The notes under the pieces are model-generated. The model searched no databases and was not told the origin of the DNA. It was given only the letters and a program-made list of their open reading frames with translations. From Thioclava arctica (GTDB lineage: Bacteria > Pseudomonadota > Alphaproteobacteria > Rhodobacterales > Rhodobacteraceae), in contig NZ_JBFRYC010000012.1 of the NCBI RefSeq assembly GCF_040892615.1, positions 1 to 64,000 of the forward strand: a stretch of 64,000 nt of DNA, given 5' to 3'. Made by a program: the position numbers and the translations under genes. This document shows positions 16,703 through 25,756 of the stretch, piece after piece (positions within the stretch are counted from its first letter, which is position 1; every line of letters starts with the position of its first letter).

Positions 16703-17761
16703 TTACAACCCCGCCGCCTTGGTCAGGTTCACGCGGAACCGGTCACGGTTGCGCTGATAACGGCGGGTCATTTCAGCGCTCGCATGACCGAGATGTTTTT
16801 GAACGTAGCGCTCATCGACCTCGGCGGAACTCGCAAGACCAGCGCGCAGGGAATGGCCCGAAAACAGCGCAAGGCGGTCTTTCTCGGGCAGATCCGCGCG
16901 GATGCCGGCGTCCAGCACGGTTTGCTTGATCAGCCGCGCGACGTGCTTGTCGCTCAGGCGCGCCTCAAGCGCCGTCTTGCCATCGCGGGATGTCCGCACA
17001 AACAGCGGGCCGAAGTCGATCTTGGCGAATTGCAACCACTGTTCCAGCGCATGGACCGGGCAGGTCTGCTCCGACGAGCCGCGCCCGATTTCGACCTCGC
17101 GCCAGCCGGTTTTGGCGTTGAGCGTGAGCATGGCGCCTGCTTCCATAATCTCCACCCAGCCGCCGGACTCCGGCGTGTCATCCTTGTGCAGATCCAGACT
17201 GACGATCTCGGAGCGCCGCATCCCGCCCGCATAGCCCAGCAGCAGAATCGCGCAATCACGCAACCCGCGCAAATCGTAGGGCAGGGTGGCCACCATCGCG
17301 AGAATGTCGTCGCGCAGGATTGCTTCTTTCTGCACTGGCGGGCGCGCATGTTTGCGTTTGATCCCCGCCAGCACGGTCGCGATATGGCGGTTCTTGCGAT
17401 CAAGGGCAAAGCCGCGCTGCGCGTAGTTCCAGCCAAGGCCGGACAGGCGACGATCTATGGTAGACACCGACAGGGCAGGGGCCTTGCCCGCTGGTGACGC
17501 CAGATCGGCAAGATACAGGCCGATCATTTCCGGCGAAGGGGGCAGGGGCTCCGCGCCCTTCATCCGGCACCAGCGCGCGAAATGCGCCCAGTCCTTGGCA
17601 TAGGCTTTCAGGGTATTCTCGGACGCGGCGGCGCGGGCATAATCGCGGGCCGTGTCCACCAACCGATCTAATGCGCCGGACCCCGCAACATGAGAGGGCA
17701 GGGCGATGGCATCGGCCGCATCTCGATCCGTTGGTGAGCTTGAATTATTTTCCTTCTTCAT
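16703..17761 (-). CDS. Tyrosine-type site-specific recombinase/integrase
   Basis: About 352 residues from the ATG at 17761 (MKKENN); an upstream start would add 49 residues overlapping ccdA. The N-terminal SAM-like core-binding domain (LKAYAKDWAHFARWC) is followed by a catalytic domain with Arg in GGMRRSEIV, the HSLR box, LGHAS and the Tyr nucleophile in MTRRYQR. It may resolve plasmid multimers or act on an integrated unit; such genes accompany DUF1403 and ScpB on related plasmids (from memory). It is divergent from ccdA with a 22-bp gap, so their promoters overlap each other's coding ends. Confidence 0.9.
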   Translation of the reverse strand: MKKENNSSSPTDRDAADAIALPSHVAGSGALDRLVDTARDYARAAASENTLKAYAKDWAHFARWCRMKGAEPLPPSPEMIGLYLADLASPAGKAPALSVSTIDRRLSGLGWNYAQRGFALDRKNRHIATVLAGIKRKHARPPVQKEAILRDDILAMVATLPYDLRGLRDCAILLLGYAGGMRRSEIVSLDLHKDDTPESGGWVEIMEAGAMLTLNAKTGWREVEIGRGSSEQTCPVHALEQWLQFAKIDFGPLFVRTSRDGKTALEARLSDKHVARLIKQTVLDAGIRADLPEKDRLALFSGHSLRAGLASSAEVDERYVQKHLGHASAEMTRRYQRNRDRFRVNLTKAAGL

Positions 17762-17783
17762 ACGCTTGCTCCGAGAGGGTCCT

Positions 17784-18005
17784 ATGGGACAGGTGAAGGT
17801 CAATTTGACGCTGGATGCAGATGTCGTGCAAACAGCGCGTGCGTTGGGACTCAACATGTCGCGCCTTGCCGAGGCGGCGATCGTGCAGGCGGCCAAGATC
17901 GAGCGCAATCGCTTGTGGCGTGCTGAGAACCACTCCGCGATCAGCGCCTATACCGTTGAGGTTGCCAAGGAAGGGCTGCCACTGGCGGGCTCGCGGCGCT
18001 TTTAG
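17784..18005 (+). CDS. ccdA: CcdA-family antitoxin
   Basis: 73 residues starting MGQVKVNLTLDADVVQTARALGLNMS. This is the CcdA ribbon-helix-helix, followed by a C-terminal toxin-binding tail (RLWRAENHSAISAYTVEVAKEGLPLAGSRRF) with the conserved N..AI..Y....E..G.. pattern. It precedes a ccdB frame by 12 bp. The antitoxin is intact even though its toxin is not, so it might still neutralise a related CcdB from another plasmid. Confidence 0.88.
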   Translation: MGQVKVNLTLDADVVQTARALGLNMSRLAEAAIVQAAKIERNRLWRAENHSAISAYTVEVAKEGLPLAGSRRF

Positions 18006-18017
18006 GACAAAGACGCG

Positions 18018-18311
18018 ATGGCGCAGTTCGTTCTTTATCGCCTCAAGGGCGGGCAGCTTGCGGTGGATCTTCAGACCGACCTGATCGGGATAGAGGCCTC
18101 GTGTATCGTAGCCCCTTTGAGCGCGGCGGGCCGATATACGGCATTGCCGGGCCTCACTCCGACCATCTCTTTCGAGGGACAAAACTGGATTGTGCCGGTG
18201 CAGGAACTGGCGGCCGTGCCGGGATCGGAGATGTGAAAGCCGATAGGATCTCTGGCGCACCATCGTGACGCTTTGAATCGCGCTCTGGATATCCTGATCG
18301 ACGGGGGGTAA
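18018..18311 (+). pseudogene. ccdB: CcdB-family toxin with an in-frame TGA at codon 73
   Basis: The frame reads MAQFVLYRLKGGQLAVDLQT and so on to SEM, meets TGA (18234-18236), and then continues in the same frame with KPIGSLAHHRDALNRALDIL to a natural TAA at 18309-18311. The second part is the canonical C-terminal helix of CcdB that contacts gyrase. The full 97 codons equal a normal CcdB. A single substitution explains the stop, so the toxin is most likely dead. Sequencing error or readthrough are alternatives. Confidence 0.88.
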
Positions 18312-18597
18312 CGCATCTGATCTGGTCGCGAATGGCAACAGGATGACGGTCTCGCTGTTGTCTTGATCTCTCTCGTTGACGAAAGCATCAACCGGAATAG
18401 CGGAGCGTGATGATGCGAATTCCTCGCCCTCTGAGTTCATGCTTTCCCCTGAAATTCGCTAATTTTGATACTGTGCTGCAGCGTATCTCTTTATGTCCGA
18501 TAAGGCAAACTTATTGGACATGATCTAAAATTGCAAAGCGGGGCGGATTGCGACCTATTATCTGGAAGAAAGCGCCGCGCTGGTGTAGGCTCTGGGC

Positions 18598-19482
18598 ATG
18601 ACATTTGCCCGGCCGGATCACATCAGCGACCTGGACACGTTACCCCGGATGCCCACCTGGGTCACCTCTGCACGCGCTGAAACCCTTGAAGATGTTGCGT
18701 TTTTTTCGGGCGCGGCGCTGGCTCACCTGCATCTTGTATTGGGGCGTCAGGAGGTGCCCCATTCCTTGTTGCGGGATCGGCTCGCGCTGCGCGCGGCCGA
18801 GGCTTGTATCGCGTTCTCTGGGCGCCCAGAGAGGGCAGGGGAGTTGCGCGACGCCGTACATCTTCTGCGCCCCGACGATCTGCCCGGCCCGGCGGGGGAA
18901 ACCTACCTGGCCTGGCAGCGCGCTGTGGAAAAGCCGGTGTCGGTCAAGGCTCTGGGCCGAGCCCTGCCGAACGTTGAGCCGGGCCAGATTGCTACATGGT
19001 TCGATACGGGGCAGGGCGGGCCGGTCGGCCGTGCCGCGATGGTGCTGGAGGCCGTGCTGCGCGAGGCGCCGCGTGCGGAAGTGCCTGCGCTGATCTTCGC
19101 GGACGCGGCCCTCGCCCAAACCTTCGGTTGGGATCATGTCGTGCCGCTGCTGGCCGCAGGCCTGAAACGCGCCGATTTGCGCAAACAGGGCGATGACCTG
19201 CGTCTGGCCTGTCATCGCGCGCTTGTCTCGTCGGTGATCGAAGCCGCGCGCCTCGCCGCAGATCTCGCGCGGCGGGCCGCGCACCTGAAAGCGGTCGCGC
19301 CGAAGCTTCGGGCCAAGGGCGCGGGCGACGCAGTCGAGATGTTCCTGACCCGTGATGCGATGGCACCTTCGGCTTTGCCTCTGCCGGATCGCGCCGCGAG
19401 GCGGCTCTGCGACCGACTGGTCGACCTCGGCGCGGTGCGCGAGCTGACCGGGCGCGACACTTTCCGGCTCTACGGGGTGTAG
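18598..19482 (+). CDS. DUF1403-family protein
   Basis: 294 residues, soluble and mostly helical by composition, with a start region (MTFARPDHISDLDTLPRMP) that I recognise as DUF1403, a family from alphaproteobacterial plasmids with no assigned function. No catalytic motif is evident. It lies 2 bp upstream of scpB, so both are likely one operon. Being partnered with a condensin subunit on a repABC plasmid suggests a role in plasmid chromosome organisation or segregation, which is inference. Confidence 0.75.
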   Translation: MTFARPDHISDLDTLPRMPTWVTSARAETLEDVAFFSGAALAHLHLVLGRQEVPHSLLRDRLALRAAEACIAFSGRPERAGELRDAVHLLRPDDLPGPAGETYLAWQRAVEKPVSVKALGRALPNVEPGQIATWFDTGQGGPVGRAAMVLEAVLREAPRAEVPALIFADAALAQTFGWDHVVPLLAAGLKRADLRKQGDDLRLACHRALVSSVIEAARLAADLARRAAHLKAVAPKLRAKGAGDAVEMFLTRDAMAPSALPLPDRAARRLCDRLVDLGAVRELTGRDTFRLYGV

Positions 19483-19484
19483 CG

Positions 19485-20099
19485 ATGGCGAAGGACAGAT
19501 CTGAGCCGGAGCTTGATCGCGAGTTGTCCGACCTACCAGCCGATCTGCGCTGGCGGGAATGGATGCGCCGGATCGAGGCGGTGTTGTTTGCCTCGGCCTC
19601 GCCGGTCCCGCGCGAGGATCTGGCCCGGGTCGTGGGGCAGGGGGCCTCGGTCGATTTGCTGGTCGAGGACCTTGCCGCCGATCTGGAGGGGCGGGCCTTC
19701 GAGATCGCCCAGGTTGCTGGCGGCTGGATGTTACGCACGCGTGCCACCTACGCCCCCGCGATCCGCGCGGCGGCAGATGTCGGGGATCAACTGCTGGACC
19801 TGAGTGAATTCGACGTCGCGGTCCTGGCGGCCATCGCCTATCACCAGCCGATCACGCGCGACGGGCTCAAGGATATCTTCGGCAAGGAGATTAGTCGCGA
19901 TCTTATCGGGCGGCTGCATGCACGCAACCTGATCGGGACTGGGCCAAGGTCGCCCCGGCGAGGGGCTCCCTATACATTTGTGACGACCGAGCAGTTTCTC
20001 GTGGCGTTCGGGTTAGAGAGCCTTCGCGATCTTCCGGATCGGGAGCAGTTGGCGGATGCGGGGGTTGTCGACGAAGCACCACAAGTCGATTTCGGGTAA
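19485..20099 (+). CDS. scpB: ScpB-like segregation and condensation protein (plasmid paralogue)
   Basis: 204 residues with two winged-helix domains in the ScpB arrangement: RRIEAVLFASASPVPREDLARVVG near the start, and LDLSEFDVAVLAAIAYHQPITRDGLKDIFG followed by GRRGAPYTFVTTEQFL-like text. ScpB binds ScpA and SMC in chromosome condensation. No scpA or smc is in this window, so it either joins the chromosomal complex or works with the DUF1403 protein. It is slightly shorter than chromosomal ScpB (about 215-230). Confidence 0.85.
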   Translation: MAKDRSEPELDRELSDLPADLRWREWMRRIEAVLFASASPVPREDLARVVGQGASVDLLVEDLAADLEGRAFEIAQVAGGWMLRTRATYAPAIRAAADVGDQLLDLSEFDVAVLAAIAYHQPITRDGLKDIFGKEISRDLIGRLHARNLIGTGPRSPRRGAPYTFVTTEQFLVAFGLESLRDLPDREQLADAGVVDEAPQVDFG

Positions 20100-20458
20100 C
20101 CAGCTGCCGATGCAGAGGGTGAAGTCCGCCGTTCTGCTTATCGTTTCATTTGCGGTGCACCGATTCATCTGCATACCAAGAAAGTCACGCGATTACAAAG
20201 CGATAATCGTTTCACTATTTCTGACCGAAGTCTCTTGCATTTATTAGCGGCAAGGCCTCCGGCGTTCCGCCTCACGGCCGATGAGAGGCCCAAAACCCAG
20301 CATGCGATTTCCACAGCATCTCCTGTGAATCTGCGAAGCGAATAGCCAGACAGTGAATACTGGGAGAACCCTGACGGTTGAGTACGGCTACACACCCGCA
20401 GGACGAGTATATATAGAGAAACTATCGCAGCATTCTCTGCGAGGGGGACACCAATACT
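20100..20458. promoter_or_regulatory. Leader region of the Gabija-like operon with 5' hairpin
   Basis: 359 bp without a gene. A TATATATAG stretch (20408-20416) is the best -10 candidate. A perfect inverted repeat TCGCAG (20425-20430) / CTGCGA (20437-20442) abuts the strong RBS GAGGGGG (20441-20447) of the nuclease gene, so folding of this hairpin could hide the RBS. A second stem GGCCTC/GAGGCC lies near 20253-20288. Regulatory function is inferred. Confidence 0.4.
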
Positions 20459-22693
20459 ATGAAGCTCACACGCATTGAAGTTTTCAATTTTCGCAAATTG
20501 CGGCGCGCCCGTCTGGATATGTCGGACAAGCAGACCCTGCTCGTCGGGGCCAACAACAGCGGCAAGACATCGGCCATGAAGGCGCTGCGCAAATTCCTTA
20601 AGGATCGCGGCGGTATCGACACGCGTGATGTGACAGCCTCAAACTGGGCCGCAATTGAACAGATCGCGGGAGCCTGGACACAGGAGGTCGAGGTGGATCT
20701 CAGCCCGCTCCTGGCCCAGCTTCCGTTCATTGACGTCTGGCTCCATGCTGACACGTCAGAGCTGCACCATGTCGCGCACCTGATCCCAACACTGACCTGG
20801 ACTGGTGGCTTGCTGGGCGTGCGCCTACGCTTGGAGCCAAAGAAGGGGGCGGACATCAAGGCGCAGTACCTGGCCGCACGAGAGGCCGCTCAGACGCTGC
20901 AACCCGGCGGCGCAACGGCCAAAGGGTTCGCGCTTTGGCCACGTGATTTTCGAGAATTTCTAGACAAGCGCCTGAGGGACCTATTCGAGCTTAACGCCCA
21001 TCTTCTGGATCCCATGAGCTTCACCACGACAGGGCCGGTTGAGCCGCATGCCCTGCCGGCCTTGTCGGAGGGGATCGGTTCGAACCCCTTTGCTGGACTC
21101 ATCCACATTCGTGAGATCAACGCGCAACGCGGTTTCGCAGACGCAGGGGACAGTAATGGCGACGACGATGAACCGACGAACGCAACTAGCCGAAAGATTG
21201 CCAGCCAGATTCAGCCCTATTTCCGTAAACATATCGACCCCGAAAAGGACCCCACGCCGAACGACGTCAAAGCGCTCGAGGCAATCCATGATGCCGAATC
21301 CACCTTTAATGCCCGGCTCAAGGATGGTTTCGCTGATGCTATCAAGGAACTGGAAAGTCTCGGCTACCCCGGCGGGCTGAACAATCCGAAACTCTTCATA
21401 GCCACGCAGATCAAACCCGTTGACGGGCTCGATCACCCGGCTGCGGTGCAATACGATATCTCGGGCGACACTTCCGGGGTGAAGTTGCCTGAAAGCTACA
21501 ATGGCCTCGGCTTCCAGAACCTGATCTCCATGGTGTTTCAGCTAATGCGTTTCCGGGATGACTGGATGCAAGTAGGCAAGTTCAAATCGCAGTTAGTAAC
21601 CCCAAACGACAAGGGTATCGAACCTCTGCAACTGGTGCTAATCGAGGAACCGGAGGCGCATCTGCATGTTCAGGTACAGCAGGTCTTTATGGCTAGGGCC
21701 CACAAGGTGCTGCGCAACCATAAAGATCTGGAGCAGGAGGGCTCGGCCTTTACCACTCAGCTGGTCGTGAGCACCCATTCGGGCCATATTGCACACGCCG
21801 CCGCGTTTAAGGAGCTGCGTTACTTCAAGCGCGAACTGCCAAGTCACGGAGTTGTGCCCACGGCCAGTGTGGCGAATATGACTGGGCTCTTTGGTGCGGA
21901 CAATGAAACCCATCGCTTCGTGACGCGCTATCTGCTCAGCACACATTTTGATCTATTCTTTGCCGACGCCATCATCGTGATCGAGGGTGCTGCGGAGCGA
22001 ATTCTGCTGCCGCATCTGATCCAACATCACTACCCTGATTTGGCTGCAGCCTATCTATCCTTTTTAGAGCTGGGGGGCAGTCACGCGCATAGGCTGCGGC
22101 CTCTGATCGAGGCGCTGGAGGTGCCGACGCTGATCATCACCGATCTCGACGCGGTGGCAGAGGTCGACAAAGGCGGGAAGGTCGTCAAAGAATCGGTCCA
22201 GCCTTCCTGCGGGGCTGCTCAAACCACAGCCAACCACGTGCTAAAGACCTGGCTCCCCAAGCTGGCAGAGATCGATGAGCTGTTAGGCTCTCCCCCCACG
22301 GCTCTGTGTCACACGGCCCCTGACCGCCCCATCGCCGTCAGCTATCAAACCCCGCAAAAAGTGACACTTGGCTCGGTGTCCACGAGCGTCACGCCCAGCA
22401 CCTTCGAGGATGCTCTGGTCCTGACTAACCCGAAAGCCGTGACGGACGCCGCAGGAACAGAGTTCTCCTGCCTCATGACCCGTGCCTTTGCCAAATCCAT
22501 CGCTGAGGCTCAGGCCCCTGAAGACCTCGCCAAGGCGCTCTTTGAAAGGTTGGCAAAAAGACCGGAAAAGGCCGCCTTCGCACTGGATCTTCTGTACATC
22601 AAAGACATCAAAGTGTTGCGCGCGCCGCCCTATATCAACACCGGCCTTACCTGGCTCGCGGGCCAGCTGAAGGGCGTGGAGGGCGCGGCGTGA
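20459..22693 (+). CDS. OLD-family ATP-dependent nuclease, Gabija GajA-like
   Basis: 744 residues. An N-terminal SMC-like ATPase carries Walker A GANNSGKT (30-37), Walker B LVLIEEPEAHLH (about 391-402) and a VSTHSGHIA switch. A C-terminal TOPRIM domain has the acidic motif VIEGAAE (about 505-511) and ITDLDAV (about 559-565). Class 2 OLD enzymes paired with a UvrD/Rep-type helicase make up Gabija, in which GajA nicks specific DNA and is activated when nucleotides fall. This protein is about 150 residues longer than the well studied GajA. The helicase gene overlaps it by 4 bp, supporting a two-gene system. Confidence 0.85.
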   Translation: MKLTRIEVFNFRKLRRARLDMSDKQTLLVGANNSGKTSAMKALRKFLKDRGGIDTRDVTASNWAAIEQIAGAWTQEVEVDLSPLLAQLPFIDVWLHADTSELHHVAHLIPTLTWTGGLLGVRLRLEPKKGADIKAQYLAAREAAQTLQPGGATAKGFALWPRDFREFLDKRLRDLFELNAHLLDPMSFTTTGPVEPHALPALSEGIGSNPFAGLIHIREINAQRGFADAGDSNGDDDEPTNATSRKIASQIQPYFRKHIDPEKDPTPNDVKALEAIHDAESTFNARLKDGFADAIKELESLGYPGGLNNPKLFIATQIKPVDGLDHPAAVQYDISGDTSGVKLPESYNGLGFQNLISMVFQLMRFRDDWMQVGKFKSQLVTPNDKGIEPLQLVLIEEPEAHLHVQVQQVFMARAHKVLRNHKDLEQEGSAFTTQLVVSTHSGHIAHAAAFKELRYFKRELPSHGVVPTASVANMTGLFGADNETHRFVTRYLLSTHFDLFFADAIIVIEGAAERILLPHLIQHHYPDLAAAYLSFLELGGSHAHRLRPLIEALEVPTLIITDLDAVAEVDKGGKVVKESVQPSCGAAQTTANHVLKTWLPKLAEIDELLGSPPTALCHTAPDRPIAVSYQTPQKVTLGSVSTSVTPSTFEDALVLTNPKAVTDAAGTEFSCLMTRAFAKSIAEAQAPEDLAKALFERLAKRPEKAAFALDLLYIKDIKVLRAPPYINTGLTWLAGQLKGVEGAA

Positions 22694-24651
22694 CAGACGT
22701 GACCGACGCTACCCGCGACGCGGGCGCTGACGCGACGATTCGCGCGTGCCTGTCCCTTGGTCAGCCACGCAGCTTCTTTCTCTTTGCCGGGGCGGGATCT
22801 GGAAAGACGCGATCTCTCAAGGAGGCACTTGAGGGATTGGACACACAGACCCTGACCACCTTGCGCAAACACAGCCGCAAGATCGCCGTCATCACCTATA
22901 CCAACGCCGCCGCAGATGAGATCACACGCCGCGTCAAGGCCGATCCGGTGTTTCAGGTACAGACCATCCACAGCTTCGCTTGGTCGCTCATCGAGGGGCG
23001 CACGGCGGATATTCGGGGCTGGCTAGAGAGCAACCTGCGGACAGAAATTGCCGAGATCCAGGCAGCCCATGCGAAGGGCCGTGCGGGCACCGACGCCCAT
23101 GACAAACGCGAGAAGAAGATGGCCTCCAAGACGAAGCGTCTGGAGCGCCTGGCTGAAATCCGCGCCTTCACCTATGCGCCCGAGGGGGACAATTTCGGCC
23201 GCGATGCGCTGCAACATACCGAAGTCATTGCGCTCGCCGCGCATTTCCTGACTGAAAGCGAGACGTTTCAGAACATCGTTCTGGCGCGCTACCCGTTCAT
23301 CCTGATCGATGAGAGTCAGGACACGATGAAACCACTGATGGAGGCGCTCTTGACCTTCGAGGCGAGCCATCGCGGCCGCATCGCCCTAGGGCTGCTCGGG
23401 GACACGATGCAGCGCATTTATACCGATGGTTTGCGCGATCTTGACCAGCGAGTGGGGGATTTTTCGCAACCGGCCAAACAGATGAACCACCGCAGCCGCA
23501 AGCGGATCGTGGACCTGGCGAATTCGATCCGGCGCGACGATGATGGCCGCCAGCAGCGGGCGCGCGAAGACAAACCGGGTGGCACCGTGCGCGTCTTTCT
23601 TGCACCAAGCGAGGGCACGGATCGCGGAGCCTTTGAAGCCTTCGCTTGTGCGGACATGGCCCGCATCACCGGGGACCCCGCGTGGCAGAACGCGGAGGCG
23701 ATCAAGACACTTACGATCGAGCGTCACATGGCCGCCGCGCGTCTTGGTTTTAGTGAACTGTTTGAGCCATTGAGCAAACCCGACAAGCTCAAGGACGGGT
23801 TTCGCGATGGCACCTTACCTGCTATGCGGCTTTTCACCCACCGGGTCTTGCCTTTGGTGACGGCACAAAGGAATGGGGATGCCTTTGCCGCGATGGCAGT
23901 GCTGCGCGACGGCTCACCGCTGGTCGATAAGAGAGGTATCCGGACGGGGCGCGGGGGCCAGGCTTCTGGCCTCGACGCGGCACGGGCGGGCGTTGCGGCG
24001 CTGATGACGCTATTTAAGGACGAACCGGATCCGAGTTGTGCCGACGTGTTGGCAGTCGTGGCCGAGCACCGGTTGTTCCCGATCCCTGACCAGCTTCGGC
24101 CCTGTTTGCCTGACGACAATCCGGCGGCCCAGGACATGGCCGATATCCTTGCCGAGCTTGATCCCTTGTTTGACGAGCTGGACCTGACCACGCCCGAGGA
24201 CACACCACCCACTGAACCCACCATCATCGAGGCCTGGACGCAGGCGCTTGATGCCCCGTTTTCCCAGGTGGCGCGCTACCTCGCCTATGTCGAAGATCGC
24301 AGCCCCTTTGGCACCCACCAGGGGGTCAAAGGGCTCGAATTTCCCCGGGTCATGGTAATCGCCGACGACGTCCATACTCGCTTCAAGGGCCTTGCTTCTT
24401 ACGAGACGCTGTTTGGTGTGAAACCCTTGGGCCCAACCGCCCAAAAAAAGGCGGACAATGGCGAGGAAACCACGATCGAGCGCACCCGCCGCTTGCTCTA
24501 TGTCACTTGCACCCGCGCCGAAGAGAGCCTCGCGCTAGTGCTCTATTCCGAAGCCCCGGATACGATCCGCAGGTTTCTGATCTCCAACCAATGGATGGCC
24601 GAGGACGAGGTCGTGATCGCTGCGGCCGACGGGACCTATCAGGATGCTTAA
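22690..24651 (+). CDS. UvrD/Rep-like superfamily 1 helicase, Gabija GajB-like
   Basis: 653 residues, GTG start overlapping the nuclease stop (GTGA). SF1A helicase motifs are in order: Walker A GAGSGKT (about 33-39), motif Ia AVITYTNAAADEI, motif II LIDESQD (about 203-209), motif III GDTMQRIY, motif IV NHRSRKRI, and motif VI VTCTRAEESLALVLY (about 604-618). In Gabija the helicase partner acts with the OLD nuclease against phage. It is larger than the roughly 500-residue GajB reference, with extra sequence between motifs IV and V (about 330-540). There is an in-frame GTHQGVKGLEFPRV (motif V) just before motif VI. Confidence 0.85.
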   Translation: MTDVTDATRDAGADATIRACLSLGQPRSFFLFAGAGSGKTRSLKEALEGLDTQTLTTLRKHSRKIAVITYTNAAADEITRRVKADPVFQVQTIHSFAWSLIEGRTADIRGWLESNLRTEIAEIQAAHAKGRAGTDAHDKREKKMASKTKRLERLAEIRAFTYAPEGDNFGRDALQHTEVIALAAHFLTESETFQNIVLARYPFILIDESQDTMKPLMEALLTFEASHRGRIALGLLGDTMQRIYTDGLRDLDQRVGDFSQPAKQMNHRSRKRIVDLANSIRRDDDGRQQRAREDKPGGTVRVFLAPSEGTDRGAFEAFACADMARITGDPAWQNAEAIKTLTIERHMAAARLGFSELFEPLSKPDKLKDGFRDGTLPAMRLFTHRVLPLVTAQRNGDAFAAMAVLRDGSPLVDKRGIRTGRGGQASGLDAARAGVAALMTLFKDEPDPSCADVLAVVAEHRLFPIPDQLRPCLPDDNPAAQDMADILAELDPLFDELDLTTPEDTPPTEPTIIEAWTQALDAPFSQVARYLAYVEDRSPFGTHQGVKGLEFPRVMVIADDVHTRFKGLASYETLFGVKPLGPTAQKKADNGEETTIERTRRLLYVTCTRAEESLALVLYSEAPDTIRRFLISNQWMAEDEVVIAAADGTYQDA

Positions 24652-24664
24652 GTGCAGCGCTGAG

Positions 24665-25756
24665 CTAGAAAAGGCTTTCCTGCTCCGAGTACTCAGAGAC
24701 AGCATCTTCTTCGAACTCGATACCAGACATAGCACCCAAGTCCCTGACTATCCTGACCAGATGGTGCGCGGTGTTCAGTTCCCGCCAGCCAGTCGCGTCG
24801 CCGCAGGTTTCGGTCAGCCCCTTCGCGTTTCGCCAGATCCGGTCGTCCGCGGGGGAGAAACTCCTGCCGCTGTACTCCTTGCTCTCGATGATCTGCTTGC
24901 AGACGTCGCGCATCGTCGGCGTAAAGGCTCCCGAATCGCTGCCCCTGACCACCAATGTGTGGGTCTTGCCGGTATAGCGGAGGTGCGGCCTCGGTCGTCC
25001 ACCGCCCTTGCCCTTCGGAAACATCATTCGCCCGCAATCCGCGCCAAAGTCACCGTAGGCCAGTCGGTCCGGTTGGACGCCTGTTTCCTTGAGTGCCGCC
25101 TGGAAGGTGGTCCACTCTGCCCTGGCGATTAACGTGCGTTCGTTGGCACCGACCGGCAGCTTATCCGGGTACGCCGACGCTTGGTAGACGATCTTGCTCC
25201 ACCGCGCTGCGGCGTCCAGTTGGTCAAAGATTTCGCCGATGGCAGGCGCGAAGTCGGCACCGAGGGGAGCTCCGGTGAAATCCACGAAGAGGACGCAGTG
25301 TTCCGGCCGGAGGCCCGCCTTCTTCACCGCCTCGACCAAAGCGGCGGGATCAACTTCCTCGAAGTCCATGTAGATGCCTACCCTCACGTCCCCGTCCCGA
25401 ACGAGCGCTTGGCGGGCCGGGTTGGTCATATCGGCGACCCTCAGTACCGGAAGCAGGCGGGAATTTACCGCGGTGGCGATGCGGAAGAGGGTCGCCACCC
25501 CCTCGTCGCCAAGGGCCGTCGCTGCCAGTTGCGGGTCAAGAAACGCACGCCGGTGCGGCCAGCTCTTTCCGAGGCGTTCACCCATCATGTAAGCAATCTC
25601 GTCCAGCGTGGGTACGCGCCCCTTTTCGGGATCGGACTCAGTGGGCGGCGGCACCACGAAGCGAGGGCAGACGTACCCCTGATAACGGGGGGTCAGCCTG
25701 CCGCAGGCTGCGAACTCGCCGGGTTTAGCCCTGAGGGCCGGGTAGTATGGGAGCAT
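24665..25756 (-). CDS. Beta-family protein partner of the XRE-ImmA protease
   Basis: About 363 residues from the ATG at 25756 (MLPYYPALRAKPGEF), overlapping the protease gene by 32 bp. It resembles the 'Beta protein' family named after a T4 gene, in which MLPYYPxLKAKxGEFxAL is the common opening and a TIM-barrel-like fold is suspected (VGIYMDFEEVDP, CVLFVDFTGA, KIVYQASAYPD strands). The function is not established. In many bacteria this family is coded beside an ImmA/IrrE protein, as here, which suggests a toxin, target or effector relation. It lies in a defence-rich region, convergent with the helicase gene (14-bp gap). Confidence 0.7.
   Translation of the reverse strand: MLPYYPALRAKPGEFAACGRLTPRYQGYVCPRFVVPPPTESDPEKGRVPTLDEIAYMMGERLGKSWPHRRAFLDPQLAATALGDEGVATLFRIATAVNSRLLPVLRVADMTNPARQALVRDGDVRVGIYMDFEEVDPAALVEAVKKAGLRPEHCVLFVDFTGAPLGADFAPAIGEIFDQLDAAARWSKIVYQASAYPDKLPVGANERTLIARAEWTTFQAALKETGVQPDRLAYGDFGADCGRMMFPKGKGGGRPRPHLRYTGKTHTLVVRGSDSGAFTPTMRDVCKQIIESKEYSGRSFSPADDRIWRNAKGLTETCGDATGWRELNTAHHLVRIVRDLGAMSGIEFEEDAVSEYSEQESLF

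Noticed and set aside
16784..17497. 237-codon frame opposite the tyrosine recombinase at 16703
   Set aside because: Antisense of the catalytic domain and without start context or motif.
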